Positions 1-8,623 of a stretch of DNA of 64,000 nt are shown piece after piece. The stretch is from Halotalea alkalilenta DSM 17697 (GTDB lineage: Bacteria > Pseudomonadota > Gammaproteobacteria > Pseudomonadales > Halomonadaceae), in assembly GCF_000621205.1 (NCBI RefSeq), contig NZ_KK211231.1, positions 1-64,000 on the forward strand. Reading direction: 5' to 3'. Both the position numbers and the translations under genes were made by a program. Numbering within the stretch: position 1 is the stretch's first letter; every line of letters begins with the position of its first letter. The notes under the pieces are model-generated. The model worked only from the letters and a program-made list of their open reading frames with translations, did not search any database and was not told the DNA's origin.

Positions 1-139
1 GCAGGAGCAGTTTTTCCGCCCTGTCCGGGCGCGCCTTTTGCGACATCCATGTCGCAAACCCCGGTGCAAACGATTGCCGTCCAGCGCGCTCTCGGAGGCG
101 GCTGGAAACCATCGTGGCATCTTCAAATACTTTGTCAGC
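1..139 (-). repeat. Left copy of 139-bp perfect inverted repeat
   Basis: Bases 1-139 are the exact reverse complement of 11778-11916; I compared them base by base and found no mismatch. The match stops at 139/11778, just outside a rho-independent terminator at both sites, and is cut by the window edge on the other side, so the true unit may be longer. It contains an internal palindrome around 39-60 whose arms read TTTGCGACA and TGTCGCAAA. It has no convincing coding capacity. It looks like a dispersed intergenic repeat, MITE or solo insertion-element end; the family is unknown. Confidence 0.9.
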
Positions 140-148
140 GGCCTGAGA

Positions 149-182
149 GACCGGGGGAGCCAAAAGGCTCCCCCGGTCTTTT
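149..182. terminator. Rho-independent terminator downstream of glutathione peroxidase gene
   Basis: A 13-bp perfect G+C-rich stem (149-161 with 166-178) has an AAAA loop and is followed by TTTT on the + strand. It sits between the end of the minus-strand peroxidase gene at 214 and the repeat at 1-139, and probably works in both directions. Confidence 0.8.
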
Positions 183-213
183 CGTTTCCATGCCTCGTTA
201 CCGAGCGGCTCGC

Positions 214-762
214 TCAGTCCAGCGCGGCCTCGATCGCTTCGATCAGTACCGGCGCTTCCGGGGCGACGTCGGGAGCGAAGCGCCCCACCACCTGCCCTTC
301 ACGATCGACGAGGAACTTCTCGAAGTTCCAGCTCACCTCTTCGGCATCGTCGCCGAGCAGCCCTGCCTTGCTCAACTTGTCGCGAAAACCGCTGCCCTCG
401 GCCCAGACCTTGTCCGGATGCGCCTCGATCAGCGCGGCGTAAAGCGGATGCTTGTCCTCGCCGAGCACGGTGATCTTGGAGAACATCGGGAAATCGACGC
501 CGAAGTTGCCCCTGCAGAAAGCCTGGATCTCTTCGTTGCTACCGGGCTCCTGGCCCTTGAAATCGTTGGCAGGAAACCCGAGCACTTCGAATCCCTGCTC
601 ACGGTAGCGCGCATACAGCGCCTCGAGCCCCTCGTACTGCGGGGTCAGCCCGCATTTGGAGGCCACGTTGACGATCAGCAGCACCTTGCCCGCATAGTCG
701 CCAAGGGTCGCAGCGGCCCCATCGATACGCTCGAGGGGAATGGTGTCGAGGGAGACTGGCAT
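214..762 (-). CDS. Glutathione peroxidase family protein
   Basis: This 182-aa thiol peroxidase has the thioredoxin fold of the glutathione peroxidase family and reduces hydrogen or organic peroxides. Bacterial members with a cysteine in place of selenocysteine usually draw electrons from thioredoxin rather than glutathione. The peroxidatic Cys37 lies in NVASKCGLT, the family Gln in the NDFKGQEPG segment, and the catalytic Trp/Asn in VSWNFEKF. A second cysteine in QAFCRGNFG could be the resolving residue. There is no signal peptide, so it is probably cytoplasmic. An AGGAG box lies 8 nt before the ATG. The downstream neighbour is a terminator and the upstream neighbour a same-strand FAH-family gene 45 nt away, so the two may be cotranscribed. 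Confidence 0.93.
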   Translation of the reverse strand: MPVSLDTIPLERIDGAAATLGDYAGKVLLIVNVASKCGLTPQYEGLEALYARYREQGFEVLGFPANDFKGQEPGSNEEIQAFCRGNFGVDFPMFSKITVLGEDKHPLYAALIEAHPDKVWAEGSGFRDKLSKAGLLGDDAEEVSWNFEKFLVDREGQVVGRFAPDVAPEAPVLIEAIEAALD

Positions 763-807
763 AGTGGTGCTCCTATAAATGAGTGAAATCGAAACGCCGA
801 GACGGCC

Positions 808-1476
808 TCAGACGATCCGGGTCTCCAGATGCTGTTCCTCACCCAGGGTAAGGCGCAAGCGCTGGCCGACGGAGAGCTTGCCGACCCCCTTGGGTGTGCC
901 GGTCAATACCACATCGCCCGGTTCGAGGGTGAAACGCTGGCTCATATGCGCGATCAGCCCGAGTACCGGGAACAGCATCTCGGCGCTGTGCCCACGCTGG
1001 CGCGGCTCGTCATCGATATCCAGGCCGAAGCGCAGATCGCGCCAGTCGATCGCTGTGCCATCGACGGCGATGAACGGGCCCAGCGGACAGGCTCCGTCGA
1101 ACGCCTTGGCCAGCTCCCAGGGATAGCCCTTGGCCTTGAGCTCCGACTGCACATCGCGCAGCGTCAGGTCTAGCGCCAAGCCGATGCCGCCGATCGCGCT
1201 TGCGACCTCGTGCTCGTCGTCCACCCGCGAGAGCGGCGCGGTGATCAATACCGCAAGCTCGGCCTCATAGTGGATCTCGCCGAGGTCGAAGCGCAGCGCC
1301 AGCTGCGGGTCGATCGGTATCGCGCTAGTGGCCGGCTTGATGAAGATCAACGGCGCCTCGGGCACCGGATTGTCGAGCTCATGGGCGTGGGCGGCGTAAT
1401 TGCGCCCCACGCAGACGATCTTGCCTAGCGGGCGATCGAGGGTGCGACCATCCTCGAAACGCAAAATGAAGGCCAT
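808..1476 (-). CDS. Fumarylacetoacetate hydrolase family protein
   Basis: This 222-aa protein is a short, single-domain member of the FAH superfamily, which includes YcgM-like acylpyruvases and oxaloacetate decarboxylase-type enzymes. These metal-dependent enzymes cleave or decarboxylate beta-diketo acids. The family signature begins with KIVCVGRNYAAHAHEL, and the acidic metal-binding stretch is in GEIHYEAELAVLI, with the E-x-E pair, and further on in LALDLTLRDVQ. The C-terminal DVVLTGTPKGVG motif is typical. Length is normal for the short family. An AAGGAG box lies 9 nt upstream of the ATG. The true substrate cannot be read from the sequence; nearby genes do not form a catabolic pathway around it. 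Confidence 0.9.
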   Translation of the reverse strand: MAFILRFEDGRTLDRPLGKIVCVGRNYAAHAHELDNPVPEAPLIFIKPATSAIPIDPQLALRFDLGEIHYEAELAVLITAPLSRVDDEHEVASAIGGIGLALDLTLRDVQSELKAKGYPWELAKAFDGACPLGPFIAVDGTAIDWRDLRFGLDIDDEPRQRGHSAEMLFPVLGLIAHMSQRFTLEPGDVVLTGTPKGVGKLSVGQRLRLTLGEEQHLETRIV

Positions 1477-1620
1477 GAAGCTTTCTCCTTGGATAAAGCG
1501 CCCAGTCTAGCTGCGTCAAGGCGCCGCACTTCAACTCGCGCCCCTTCCTTCAGACCAAAGTCTAATGTCTACTCGTCGCGAGCCCCCTACCCAAGGGGAC
1601 CCAATACCCGGAGAGCTTCC

Positions 1621-2052
1621 ATGTCGACACCCCGCGGGCGCCTGCTCGATCCCTTCCGCTTGATCGAACGCTCGGTCCTGATCCTGATCATCTTCGCCGT
1701 AGTGGTCGCGATCGTCCAAAAGGCGCTCGATCTATGGACGATGAAAGAGATCACGGTGATCGATCTGCTGCTGCTGTTCATGTACCTGGAGCTGATCGCG
1801 ATGGCGCAGATCTACTGGCGCCAGGGGCGGCTCTCGGTGCTGCTGCCGATCTTCATCGCGGTCATCGGCCTGGCGCGGCACCTGATGGCGGAAAGCCAGG
1901 AGCTGCACGCCACCGACATCATCGCCGGGGGCGGCGCGATCCTGCTGCTTGCGATCTCGGCACTGGTGATCGCCTATAGCCAAAGGCGCTACCCTGGAGC
2001 GATGTCGCACGGCAACGACAGCGAGGAGACCGACGGTCCCAAGCGGGATTGA
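1621..2052 (+). CDS. PsiE-like phosphate-starvation-inducible membrane protein
   Basis: This 143-aa inner-membrane protein resembles the PsiE family: four hydrophobic segments at about residues 18-38, 48-66, 74-92 and 103-122, separated by short loops, with the family-like stretch YLELIAMAQIYWRQGRLSV. The function of PsiE is unknown; in E. coli it is induced by phosphate starvation. I chose the ATG at 1621 because a GGAGAG box lies 5-9 nt upstream, although the frame stays open further upstream to 1489. The C terminus is hydrophilic and acidic. It is transcribed divergently from the FAH-family gene. Confidence 0.75.
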   Translation: MSTPRGRLLDPFRLIERSVLILIIFAVVVAIVQKALDLWTMKEITVIDLLLLFMYLELIAMAQIYWRQGRLSVLLPIFIAVIGLARHLMAESQELHATDIIAGGGAILLLAISALVIAYSQRRYPGAMSHGNDSEETDGPKRD

Positions 2053-2189
2053 GCGACGCATCGTTCGACCGTATCGAATGCATGGCGTGGATTTTTTCGC
2101 TTTTCCACACTCGAGTGGCGAGGCTATCTTGAAAGCAAGGGTGCCCCAGTGGCACTCATGCTCCTTTAGCCGACTTCGAGTGCCACGAC

Positions 2190-2729
2190 ATGCTGAGCAA
2201 TACTTCCGAACGCTGGGGTTCGATCAGCATCGCCCTGCACTGGTTCAGCGCCGTCGCCGTCGTCGGCCTGTTCGCCAGCGGCTGGTGGATCAGCACGCTG
2301 ACCTATTACCACCCTTGGTACAACGCCGCGCCCTGGTGGCATAAATCCGTCGGCATCACCCTGCTGGCCCTGACGCTCCTGCGGGTCGTCTGGCGGCTCG
2401 TCACCCCGACGCCACGACCGCTGGAGCACAGCCACGAAGCCCTCGCCGCCCGGCTCGGGCACGGCCTGATCTACCTTCTGCTGCTCACCGTACTATGTTC
2501 AGGCTATCTGATCTCGACCGCCGAGGGTTCGCCGATCAGCGTATTCGGCTGGTTCGAGATACCCGCGTCCTGGCGCTTCTCGCGCCAAGCGACGCTGATG
2601 GGCACGCTGCACTGGTACGCCGCCTGGACCCTGGTGATCCTTGCCGCGGGCCATGCGCTGTTCGCACTCAAGCATCATTTCCTCGACCATCGTGCCACCT
2701 TGACCCGTATGCTCGGTCGCGGAAGCTGA
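2190..2729 (+). CDS. Cytochrome b561 family protein
   Basis: This 179-aa protein has four predicted membrane helices and the conserved histidines of bacterial cytochrome b561 (di-heme b, CybB type): ALHW in helix 1, WWHKSVG before helix 2, LHWYAAW before helix 4 and GHALFALKHH in helix 4. Such proteins shuttle electrons from the quinone pool, for example to superoxide. The next gene encodes a periplasmic YceI-family protein only 80 nt downstream; YceI genes commonly pair with a CybB gene (E. coli yceJ-yceI), and the same arrangement here supports both calls and a shared transcript. Confidence 0.9.
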   Translation: MLSNTSERWGSISIALHWFSAVAVVGLFASGWWISTLTYYHPWYNAAPWWHKSVGITLLALTLLRVVWRLVTPTPRPLEHSHEALAARLGHGLIYLLLLTVLCSGYLISTAEGSPISVFGWFEIPASWRFSRQATLMGTLHWYAAWTLVILAAGHALFALKHHFLDHRATLTRMLGRGS

Positions 2730-2809
2730 GCCAAGCTCTTTTGCTTCACCCAACTTGCTTCACCCAACCGCTCGTTCACCGTCCAAATCGCTCAATCAAG
2801 GAGCCCAAT

Positions 2810-3400
2810 ATGTTGAAACGGACCTTCGCCACCGCCGCTACCGCCCTGCTGCTCAGCGGCTGGGGGGCCTCTGCCATGGCCGCCGACTACAAGATCGATA
2901 CCGAGGGCCAGCACGCCTTCGTCCAGTTCAAGATCAGCCACCTCGGCTACTCGTACATCCTCGGTGAGTTCCGCGACTTCAGCGGCACCTTCAGCTACGA
3001 CCCCGACAACCTCGACGCTTCCAAGGCCGAGCTCACCGTGCAGACCGGCAGCCTCTACAGCAACCATGCGGAGCGTGACAAGCACCTGATGAGCGCCGAC
3101 TTCCTCGACGCTGGAACCTATCCCACCGCCACCTTCGTCTCGACCGGCTTCACCCCGGATGCCGACGACCCCGACGAAGGCACCCTCACAGGCGACCTGA
3201 CCCTCCACGGCGTGACCAAGCAGGTCGAGCTCGAGGTCGAGCGCATCGGCGGCGGCGATGATCCTTGGGGCGGCTACCGCCAGGGCTTCGAGGCGCAGAC
3301 CCGGCTCGAACTCGCGGACTACGGCATCGACATGTCTTCGTTCCCGGAGCCGATGCACTACGTCGATCTCTACATCACCTTCGAAGGCCTGCGCCAGTAA
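2810..3400 (+). CDS. YceI family periplasmic protein
   Basis: This 196-aa secreted protein starts with a clear Sec signal peptide (MLKRTF, a hydrophobic core, then cleavage after SAMA before ADYKID). The mature part is a YceI lipocalin-like domain, which binds isoprenoid or polyprenyl lipids in known members. Family landmarks include HAFVQFKISHLGYS, the GTFSYDP strand, ADFLDAGTYPTATFVST and LTLHGVTK. AAGGAG lies 7 nt before the ATG. It follows the cytochrome b561 gene and ends at a terminator, so the pair is probably a two-gene operon like yceJ-yceI. Confidence 0.92.
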   Translation: MLKRTFATAATALLLSGWGASAMAADYKIDTEGQHAFVQFKISHLGYSYILGEFRDFSGTFSYDPDNLDASKAELTVQTGSLYSNHAERDKHLMSADFLDAGTYPTATFVSTGFTPDADDPDEGTLTGDLTLHGVTKQVELEVERIGGGDDPWGGYRQGFEAQTRLELADYGIDMSSFPEPMHYVDLYITFEGLRQ

Positions 3401-3438
3401 GCCTCCAACCCGGCTTCTTGCACAGCTGAACTACGCAT

Positions 3439-3466
3439 AGCGACACCGCCCTCGGTGTCGCTTTTT
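3439..3466 (+). terminator. Rho-independent terminator after yceI-like gene
   Basis: A 10-bp stem AGCGACACCG with CGGTGTCGCT, CCCT loop, followed by TTTTT. A second hairpin (TGCCCGCC with GGCGGGCA) lies directly downstream at about 3469-3492. Confidence 0.85.
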
Positions 3467-3694
3467 CATGCCCGCCTCCCTCGGCGGGCATTCATTATTA
3501 GCCGCCTATCTAATTGCCCTTGCGTCGTCGTTGCGATACTGTAATTTAAATCTATCTTAAAATAGATCAATCCACCGTTGCATAAGCGACAGCAGAGTGG
3601 AAGCGCGCATTCATGCGCCCCGGTAGACACAAGCGCTTGGTGACGCCGTCGACTGGGAACGTTGTCAAAACCGTGAAAAGCAAGGGGAGTTCGA

Positions 3695-4453
3695 ATGAGC
3701 GAGAAAAGCACGCCCGTGCGAGGCGTGACGCGTCGTCAGGTGCTTACGTCCGGGGCTGCGGCGGTGGTGTTGACGGCCAGCGGCCGAGCCTCAGCGGTGA
3801 CCATCGACGGCACACCACAGTGGCGACCGTTCGACCATAATGCCGCGGATGCGGTCGACCCTTCTCAGGACTGGCAGTTCTTCACCGCCGAGGAAGCCGC
3901 CACCGTCGAGGCGATCACCGAGCGCCTGATCCCCGCGGACGAGCTCAGCATCAGCGGCCGCGAAGCGGGCTGCGCGATATTCATCGATCGCCAGCTGGCC
4001 GGCTTCTTCGGCACCTCCGAACGCCTCTACATGCAAGGCCCGTTCGTCAACGGCACCCCTGAGCAGGGCGACCAGTCCGCGCTCATCCCTCGCCAACGCT
4101 ACCGTGTCGGCCTCGCCGCCCTCGACGACTACTGCCGCAGACAGCATCAGGCTCGCTTCGCCGAACTTCCGGGCGAATCGCAGGACGAGGTCCTCAGCGG
4201 CCTGGAGCGCGGTGAAGTTCCGCTCGAAGGAATCGAGGCGAAGGAATTCTTCAGCCTGGTCCACCAGAACACCATGGAAGGTTTCTTCGCCGACCCGGTC
4301 TACGGCGGCAATCGCGACATGGTGTCGTGGAGGATGATCGGCTTCCCGGGTGCCCGTTACGACTACCGCGACTACATCGAAAAACATAACCAGAAACTCG
4401 ACTTCGAACCGCTGAGCATCGCGGGACGCAGCGGCTGGCGGACACAGGGATAA
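3695..4453 (+). CDS. Gluconate 2-dehydrogenase subunit 3 (small subunit, Tat-exported)
   Basis: This 252-aa protein is the small or gamma subunit of a membrane-bound FAD-dependent sugar or gluconate dehydrogenase, which passes electrons from sugar acids in the periplasm to the respiratory chain. The N terminus carries a twin-arginine signal (GVTRRQVLT, then an Ala-rich hydrophobic stretch to about residue 34), and the family segment begins around FFTAEEAATVEAITERLIP. It precedes the large flavoprotein subunit by 5 nt and the cytochrome subunit follows, the usual gene order. In this family the small subunit carries the Tat signal for the complex, and the large subunit has none, as here. An AAGGGGAG box lies 8 nt upstream. 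Confidence 0.9.
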   Translation: MSEKSTPVRGVTRRQVLTSGAAAVVLTASGRASAVTIDGTPQWRPFDHNAADAVDPSQDWQFFTAEEAATVEAITERLIPADELSISGREAGCAIFIDRQLAGFFGTSERLYMQGPFVNGTPEQGDQSALIPRQRYRVGLAALDDYCRRQHQARFAELPGESQDEVLSGLERGEVPLEGIEAKEFFSLVHQNTMEGFFADPVYGGNRDMVSWRMIGFPGARYDYRDYIEKHNQKLDFEPLSIAGRSGWRTQG

Positions 4454-4458
4454 CAGGC

Positions 4459-6225
4459 ATGCCTACTAAACTTCCCGCTACCGATGCGGTAGTGGTCGGG
4501 CTCGGCTGGGCCGGTGCGATCATCGCCAATGAACTGGTCGATGAAGGCCTCGATGTGATCGGTTTCGAGCGAGGCCCGTGGCGCGACACCGCCAAGGACT
4601 TCAACATCGCCTCCGTTCCCGACGAACTGCGCTACAACGCCCGCCAGGAACTGATGCTGCGCACCGCGCAGAACACCTGCACGATGCGCAACGACGTATC
4701 GCAGACCGCGCTGCCGATGCGCAGCTGGGGGTCGTTCCACCCAGGCAACGGTACCGGCGGCGCGGGCAACCACTGGGCCGGGATCACCTTCCGCTTCCAG
4801 CCCGAGGATTTTCGCCTGCACAGCCACTTGACCGAGCGCTACGGTCGCCAAGCGGTAGAGGCGGCCAACCTCACCTTGCAGGACTGGGGCACCGACTGGG
4901 AGGAAATGGAGCCGCACTACGCCTCCTTCGAGCGCGTCGCCGGGATCTCCGGCAAGGCAGGCAACCTCAATGGCACGCTGCAAGAAGGCGGCAACCCCTT
5001 CGAAGGTGCGCGGTCGATCGAATACCCCACCCCACCGCTGAAGCAGCCCTATGGACCGACGCTGTTCGCCGAGGCCGCCCGCGAGATGGGCTATCACCCC
5101 TTCCCGGTGCCCTCCGCGCTGGTTTCCGAGGGCTATACCAACCCGCTCGGCGTGACCATGGGGCCCTGTACCTTCTGCGGCTTCTGCACCAACTACGGCT
5201 GCGCCAACTATTCGAAAGCGAGCGCCATCACCACCGTACTGCCAGCGCTGATCAGAAAGCCCAACTTCACCGCCAAGACCAACTGCGAAGTGCTCCGGGT
5301 CACCCTCGACCCTTCCGGCACTCGTGCCACCGGGATCGTCTACATCGACGCTTCCGGACGCGAGTGGGAGCAGCCCGCGGAGCTCGTGATCGTCGCCGCC
5401 TTCACCCTCGAGAACGCGCGGCTGATGCTGCTCTCAGGCGTGGGCGAGCCCTATGACCCGATCACCCAGCGCGGCACCACCGGGCGCAACTATGCCTACC
5501 AGACCGCCAACTCGGTGCAGCTGTTCTTCGACGACAAGAACTTCAATCCCTTCATCGGCGCTGGTGCCGTGGGCATGGGGATCGACGAATTCAACAATGA
5601 CAATTTCGACCACACCGGCCTGGGCTTCTTCGGCGGCGGCAGCATCCGCGTGACGCCGATAGGCGCCGCGCCGATCGCCAACCGTCCGGTACCGCCGGGC
5701 ACTCCGACCTGGGGCAAGGAGTGGAAGCGGGCCACGGTCGACAACTACCTGAGCACCATGAGCATCGGCTGCGAAGCGAGCAGCTACTCGCAGCGTGGCA
5801 ACTACCTTTCTCTCGACCCGAACTACAGCGACCGGCTCGGCCGTCCGCTGCTGCGGATGACCTTCGACTTCCCGGAGAACGATCTGCGCATGGCGCAGTA
5901 CTGCACCGATCGGGTCGCTGAGATCGCCCGGCGGATGAATCCTCGCCAGATGGTCGAGAAGCCGATGAAAGGCCACTGGAACTCAGGCCCCTACCAGTCC
6001 TCCCACGTGGTCGGCGGATTCGTCATGGGCTCGGATCCGAGCGTGAGCTCGGTGAACAAGTATCTCCAAGTGTGGGACGTACCCAACCTGTTCGTGGTCG
6101 GTGCCTCGGCCTTTCCACAGAACCCCGGCTACAACCCCACAGGCACCGTCGGTGCGCTGGCGTACAAGGCTGCCGACGCGATCCGCCGTCTCTATCTGAA
6201 GCACCCGGGGGAGATGATCGCGTGA
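4459..6225 (+). CDS. Gluconate 2-dehydrogenase large flavoprotein subunit (GMC family)
   Basis: This 588-aa GMC-fold oxidoreductase is the catalytic subunit of a periplasmic-facing gluconate or sugar dehydrogenase. The FAD-binding Rossmann motif is VVGLGWAGAIIANEL near the N terminus, and the GMC C-terminal half ends in GASAFPQNPGYNPTGTVGAL with the active-site His/Asn region around SSHVVGGFVMG. A cysteine cluster at Cys237, Cys240, Cys243 and Cys248 (CTFCGFCTNYGC) matches the position where FAD-glucose dehydrogenase binds a 3Fe-4S cluster. No signal peptide is present; it is presumably exported with the Tat-tagged small subunit. Substrate (gluconate, 2-ketogluconate or glucose) cannot be decided from sequence alone. 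The last four bases overlap the cytochrome gene. Confidence 0.92.
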   Translation: MPTKLPATDAVVVGLGWAGAIIANELVDEGLDVIGFERGPWRDTAKDFNIASVPDELRYNARQELMLRTAQNTCTMRNDVSQTALPMRSWGSFHPGNGTGGAGNHWAGITFRFQPEDFRLHSHLTERYGRQAVEAANLTLQDWGTDWEEMEPHYASFERVAGISGKAGNLNGTLQEGGNPFEGARSIEYPTPPLKQPYGPTLFAEAAREMGYHPFPVPSALVSEGYTNPLGVTMGPCTFCGFCTNYGCANYSKASAITTVLPALIRKPNFTAKTNCEVLRVTLDPSGTRATGIVYIDASGREWEQPAELVIVAAFTLENARLMLLSGVGEPYDPITQRGTTGRNYAYQTANSVQLFFDDKNFNPFIGAGAVGMGIDEFNNDNFDHTGLGFFGGGSIRVTPIGAAPIANRPVPPGTPTWGKEWKRATVDNYLSTMSIGCEASSYSQRGNYLSLDPNYSDRLGRPLLRMTFDFPENDLRMAQYCTDRVAEIARRMNPRQMVEKPMKGHWNSGPYQSSHVVGGFVMGSDPSVSSVNKYLQVWDVPNLFVVGASAFPQNPGYNPTGTVGALAYKAADAIRRLYLKHPGEMIA

Positions 6226-7463
6226 AAAGGACCCTACTCACCCTCTCGGCCGTGGGCCTTGCGCTCTACGCCTCGCTCGGTGCGGTGCTCGCGCATGCCC
6301 AGGGCGCCACTGAATACGACCAGGTCGAGAAGGGCCGCTATCTCTCCACCCTCGGCGACTGCGCCGCCTGCCATACGGCGCCCGGCGGCAAGCCGTTCGC
6401 CGGAGGGGTGGCGATCAATACGCCGTTCGGCAAGCTCGTAGCGCCTAACATCACGCCGGACGACGAAACCGGGCTCGGCAAGTGGACCTTCGACGACTTC
6501 CAGCGCGTGATGTCCGAAGGCCGTGGCCCCGGCGGCTACCACCTCTACGGCGCGATGCCCTATACCGCCTATACCAAGGTCAGCGAGGAGGATAACCGCG
6601 CGATCTGGACCTACCTGCAGACCCTCGACCCGGTCGACCACCTGGTGGTGGCCAACCAGCTGCCGTTCCCGTTCAACCAGCGCTTCACGCTGTGGGGCTG
6701 GAACCTGCTCAACTTCGACAAGGGCGAGTTCGAGCCCAACCCGGAGAAATCGGCCGAGTGGAACCGCGGCGCCTATCTGGTGGAGGGCCTCGGCCACTGC
6801 GGTACCTGTCATACGCCGAAGAACCTGATCGGTGGCGACAAGTCCAGCCAGTTCCTCGAGGGCAGCGTGGTCGACGACTGGTATGCGCCGGACATCACCG
6901 CCGACCCGCACAAAGGCATCGGCGCTTGGAGCGAGCAGGATCTGGTCGATTACCTGAGCACCGGTAAGAACCGCTTCGACATCGCCTCCGGCCCGATGGC
7001 CGAGGAAGTGGAGCACTCCTCGCAATACTGGAACGAGGATGACCTGCGCGCGGTGGCGACCTACCTCAAGGATGGCCGCAACGCCGATGCCCAGGCACCG
7101 ACGCCGCTGGCCGCCGAAGATCCGAGGATGGTCTCGGGGGGGGAAATCTACGCCGATCGTTGCGCTGGCTGCCACACCCCCAACGGCGCGGGCGTCGAAG
7201 GACTGTTCCCACGGCTTGCCGACACCGCGCTGGTCAATGGCGACAGTGCCGCCTCGCTGATGCGAGTGGTGCTCGCCGGCTCGCGTGCCGGCGCTACAGA
7301 CGCGGCGCCCACCGCGCCATCGATGCCGGCGTTCGCGTGGAACCTCAGCGACGAGGAGATCAGCAATGTGCTGACCTTCGTGCGTAACACCTGGGGCAAT
7401 GCCGCGGCGCCGGTATCACCCTCCGATGTCGCCGAAATGCGCGAGACGCTCGAGCAGCACTGA
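6222..7463 (+). CDS. Gluconate 2-dehydrogenase cytochrome c subunit (tri-heme)
   Basis: This 413-aa protein is the electron-transfer subunit of the dehydrogenase. It begins with a GTG that overlaps the stop of the large subunit (GTGA), and a Sec signal peptide ends near AHAQG. Three CxxCH heme-c sites are visible: Cys47-His51 (CAACH), Cys193-His197 (CGTCH) and Cys314-His318 (CAGCH). This is the standard three-heme architecture of the alcohol, gluconate and sorbitol dehydrogenase cytochrome subunits, which pass electrons to ubiquinone. A frame open to 6072 is upstream, but the GTG at 6222 gives the signal peptide and the translational coupling. A strong terminator follows at 7513. Confidence 0.93.
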   Translation: MKRTLLTLSAVGLALYASLGAVLAHAQGATEYDQVEKGRYLSTLGDCAACHTAPGGKPFAGGVAINTPFGKLVAPNITPDDETGLGKWTFDDFQRVMSEGRGPGGYHLYGAMPYTAYTKVSEEDNRAIWTYLQTLDPVDHLVVANQLPFPFNQRFTLWGWNLLNFDKGEFEPNPEKSAEWNRGAYLVEGLGHCGTCHTPKNLIGGDKSSQFLEGSVVDDWYAPDITADPHKGIGAWSEQDLVDYLSTGKNRFDIASGPMAEEVEHSSQYWNEDDLRAVATYLKDGRNADAQAPTPLAAEDPRMVSGGEIYADRCAGCHTPNGAGVEGLFPRLADTALVNGDSAASLMRVVLAGSRAGATDAAPTAPSMPAFAWNLSDEEISNVLTFVRNTWGNAAAPVSPSDVAEMRETLEQH

Positions 7464-7512
7464 GCCGCAGCGGCATTGGCGAAAATGCAAAATTCGCCGC
7501 AGCGCTGAACGC

Positions 7513-7551
7513 ACCCCAGGGGTTGGACGCAAGTCCAACCCCTGGGGTTTT
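7513..7551 (+). terminator. Terminator of the gluconate dehydrogenase operon
   Basis: A 16-bp perfect stem (7513-7528 with 7533-7548), GCAA tetraloop and a TTTT run follow the cytochrome subunit gene. Confidence 0.88.
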
Positions 7552-7689
7552 CTGTATGCGAGATACGACGAGCGATCCAAGCTCAAGCTGAAAGGCCTGA
7601 GCCCGGCTCATTACCGGACCCAGGCCCTGGGCACCTAGCTTCCTGAGTCGTCCAGTTTCCTGGAGACAGGAGCGTTTTCAGCCTGCGGC

Positions 7690-8388
7690 TCAGCTTCGTC
7701 GCAGCAGCGGCAACACCACAGCCTTCCAACCCCTCTGGAAGGCATCGAACCAGCATGACTTAACCAGCAGCCGGCGCTGGGTCGCGGTCAATGGCCTACC
7801 GTTGAGCTTCTTCTGGAACTTCAGCGCGCTGGCGATCTCGAGGCAGCGTAGCCGGCGGAACAGCGGCGCGAGGAGGCGCCTGCAGGGGATCCGCACAGCG
7901 CTGGCGTAATCTATCAGGATCAGCCGCCCGTCACCGTCGATCAGCAGGTTGGAGCCGCGGATGTCGTTGTGCACGATGCCTTGGCGATGCAGCCCATCGA
8001 GGACCTGGAGCACCGCGCTGAAACCGAGCAGATGGCCCGACGCCCTTGCCTGATTGATGGATTGGCCATCGATGCTGGCCATCGCGAAGGCGTAGCGCCC
8101 GCGGTAGCCGGCGAAATCCGGCGCATGCTGCCAGTGGCGCAGCCGCTGGAGCATTCGCGCCTCGCGGCGCATCAAATAGCGCGCTGCGGGAGCTAGCCAA
8201 GTGCCAGCGTAAACACCATAGTCCTTGACCACCACAGTATCGCCGCGATAGCTCTCGCGCCGCACCTCGGCCTTGAGGAAACCGTGCGCAGCCTGCAATT
8301 CAACCACAGCGGGCTCTTCGTCCGCCGCGCCCCGCCGCGTCGTTGAAGGTGCCTGACTAAGCCTCGACCTCGCCGCCACATCTCCCAT
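7690..8388 (-). CDS. Protein kinase-fold protein (LPS kinase/RIO-like)
   Basis: This protein of about 232 aa has the core motifs of the protein kinase-like fold. VVVKDY supplies the ATP-binding lysine, HNDIRGSNLLI is the catalytic loop with Asp and Asn in HxDxxxxN spacing, and LILIDYAS is the metal-binding Asp that replaces DFG. This pattern fits small kinases such as lipopolysaccharide heptose kinases (WaaP, RdoA and InaA-like) better than classical Ser/Thr kinases. The start is uncertain: I use the ATG at 8388, while the frame stays open to 8439 with a GTG. The gene is alone between a terminator on one side and MipA on the other, so context gives no partner. Its substrate is unknown. Confidence 0.75.
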   Translation of the reverse strand: MGDVAARSRLSQAPSTTRRGAADEEPAVVELQAAHGFLKAEVRRESYRGDTVVVKDYGVYAGTWLAPAARYLMRREARMLQRLRHWQHAPDFAGYRGRYAFAMASIDGQSINQARASGHLLGFSAVLQVLDGLHRQGIVHNDIRGSNLLIDGDGRLILIDYASAVRIPCRRLLAPLFRRLRCLEIASALKFQKKLNGRPLTATQRRLLVKSCWFDAFQRGWKAVVLPLLRRS

Positions 8389-8623
8389 ATGCCCCCCTTG
8401 CCCAGACCGCCAGCGGGCAAGCGCCCCGAGGGCGGGCACCTGTCACGACATGGCTTAAGGTTTATTTAATAAACCGAATATTAAATCAGGCTTAAATCTC
8501 GGGCCGGCATCACTATGTTTCCACAAAGGCAACCATGGAGGGATGCGCGAGATCGAGGGGCGGGTGGGGAGTAAACCGCCGTCGAACCGGGTGGAGAGGC
8601 TCGCGGCGGGAAGGGGAAGGGAA

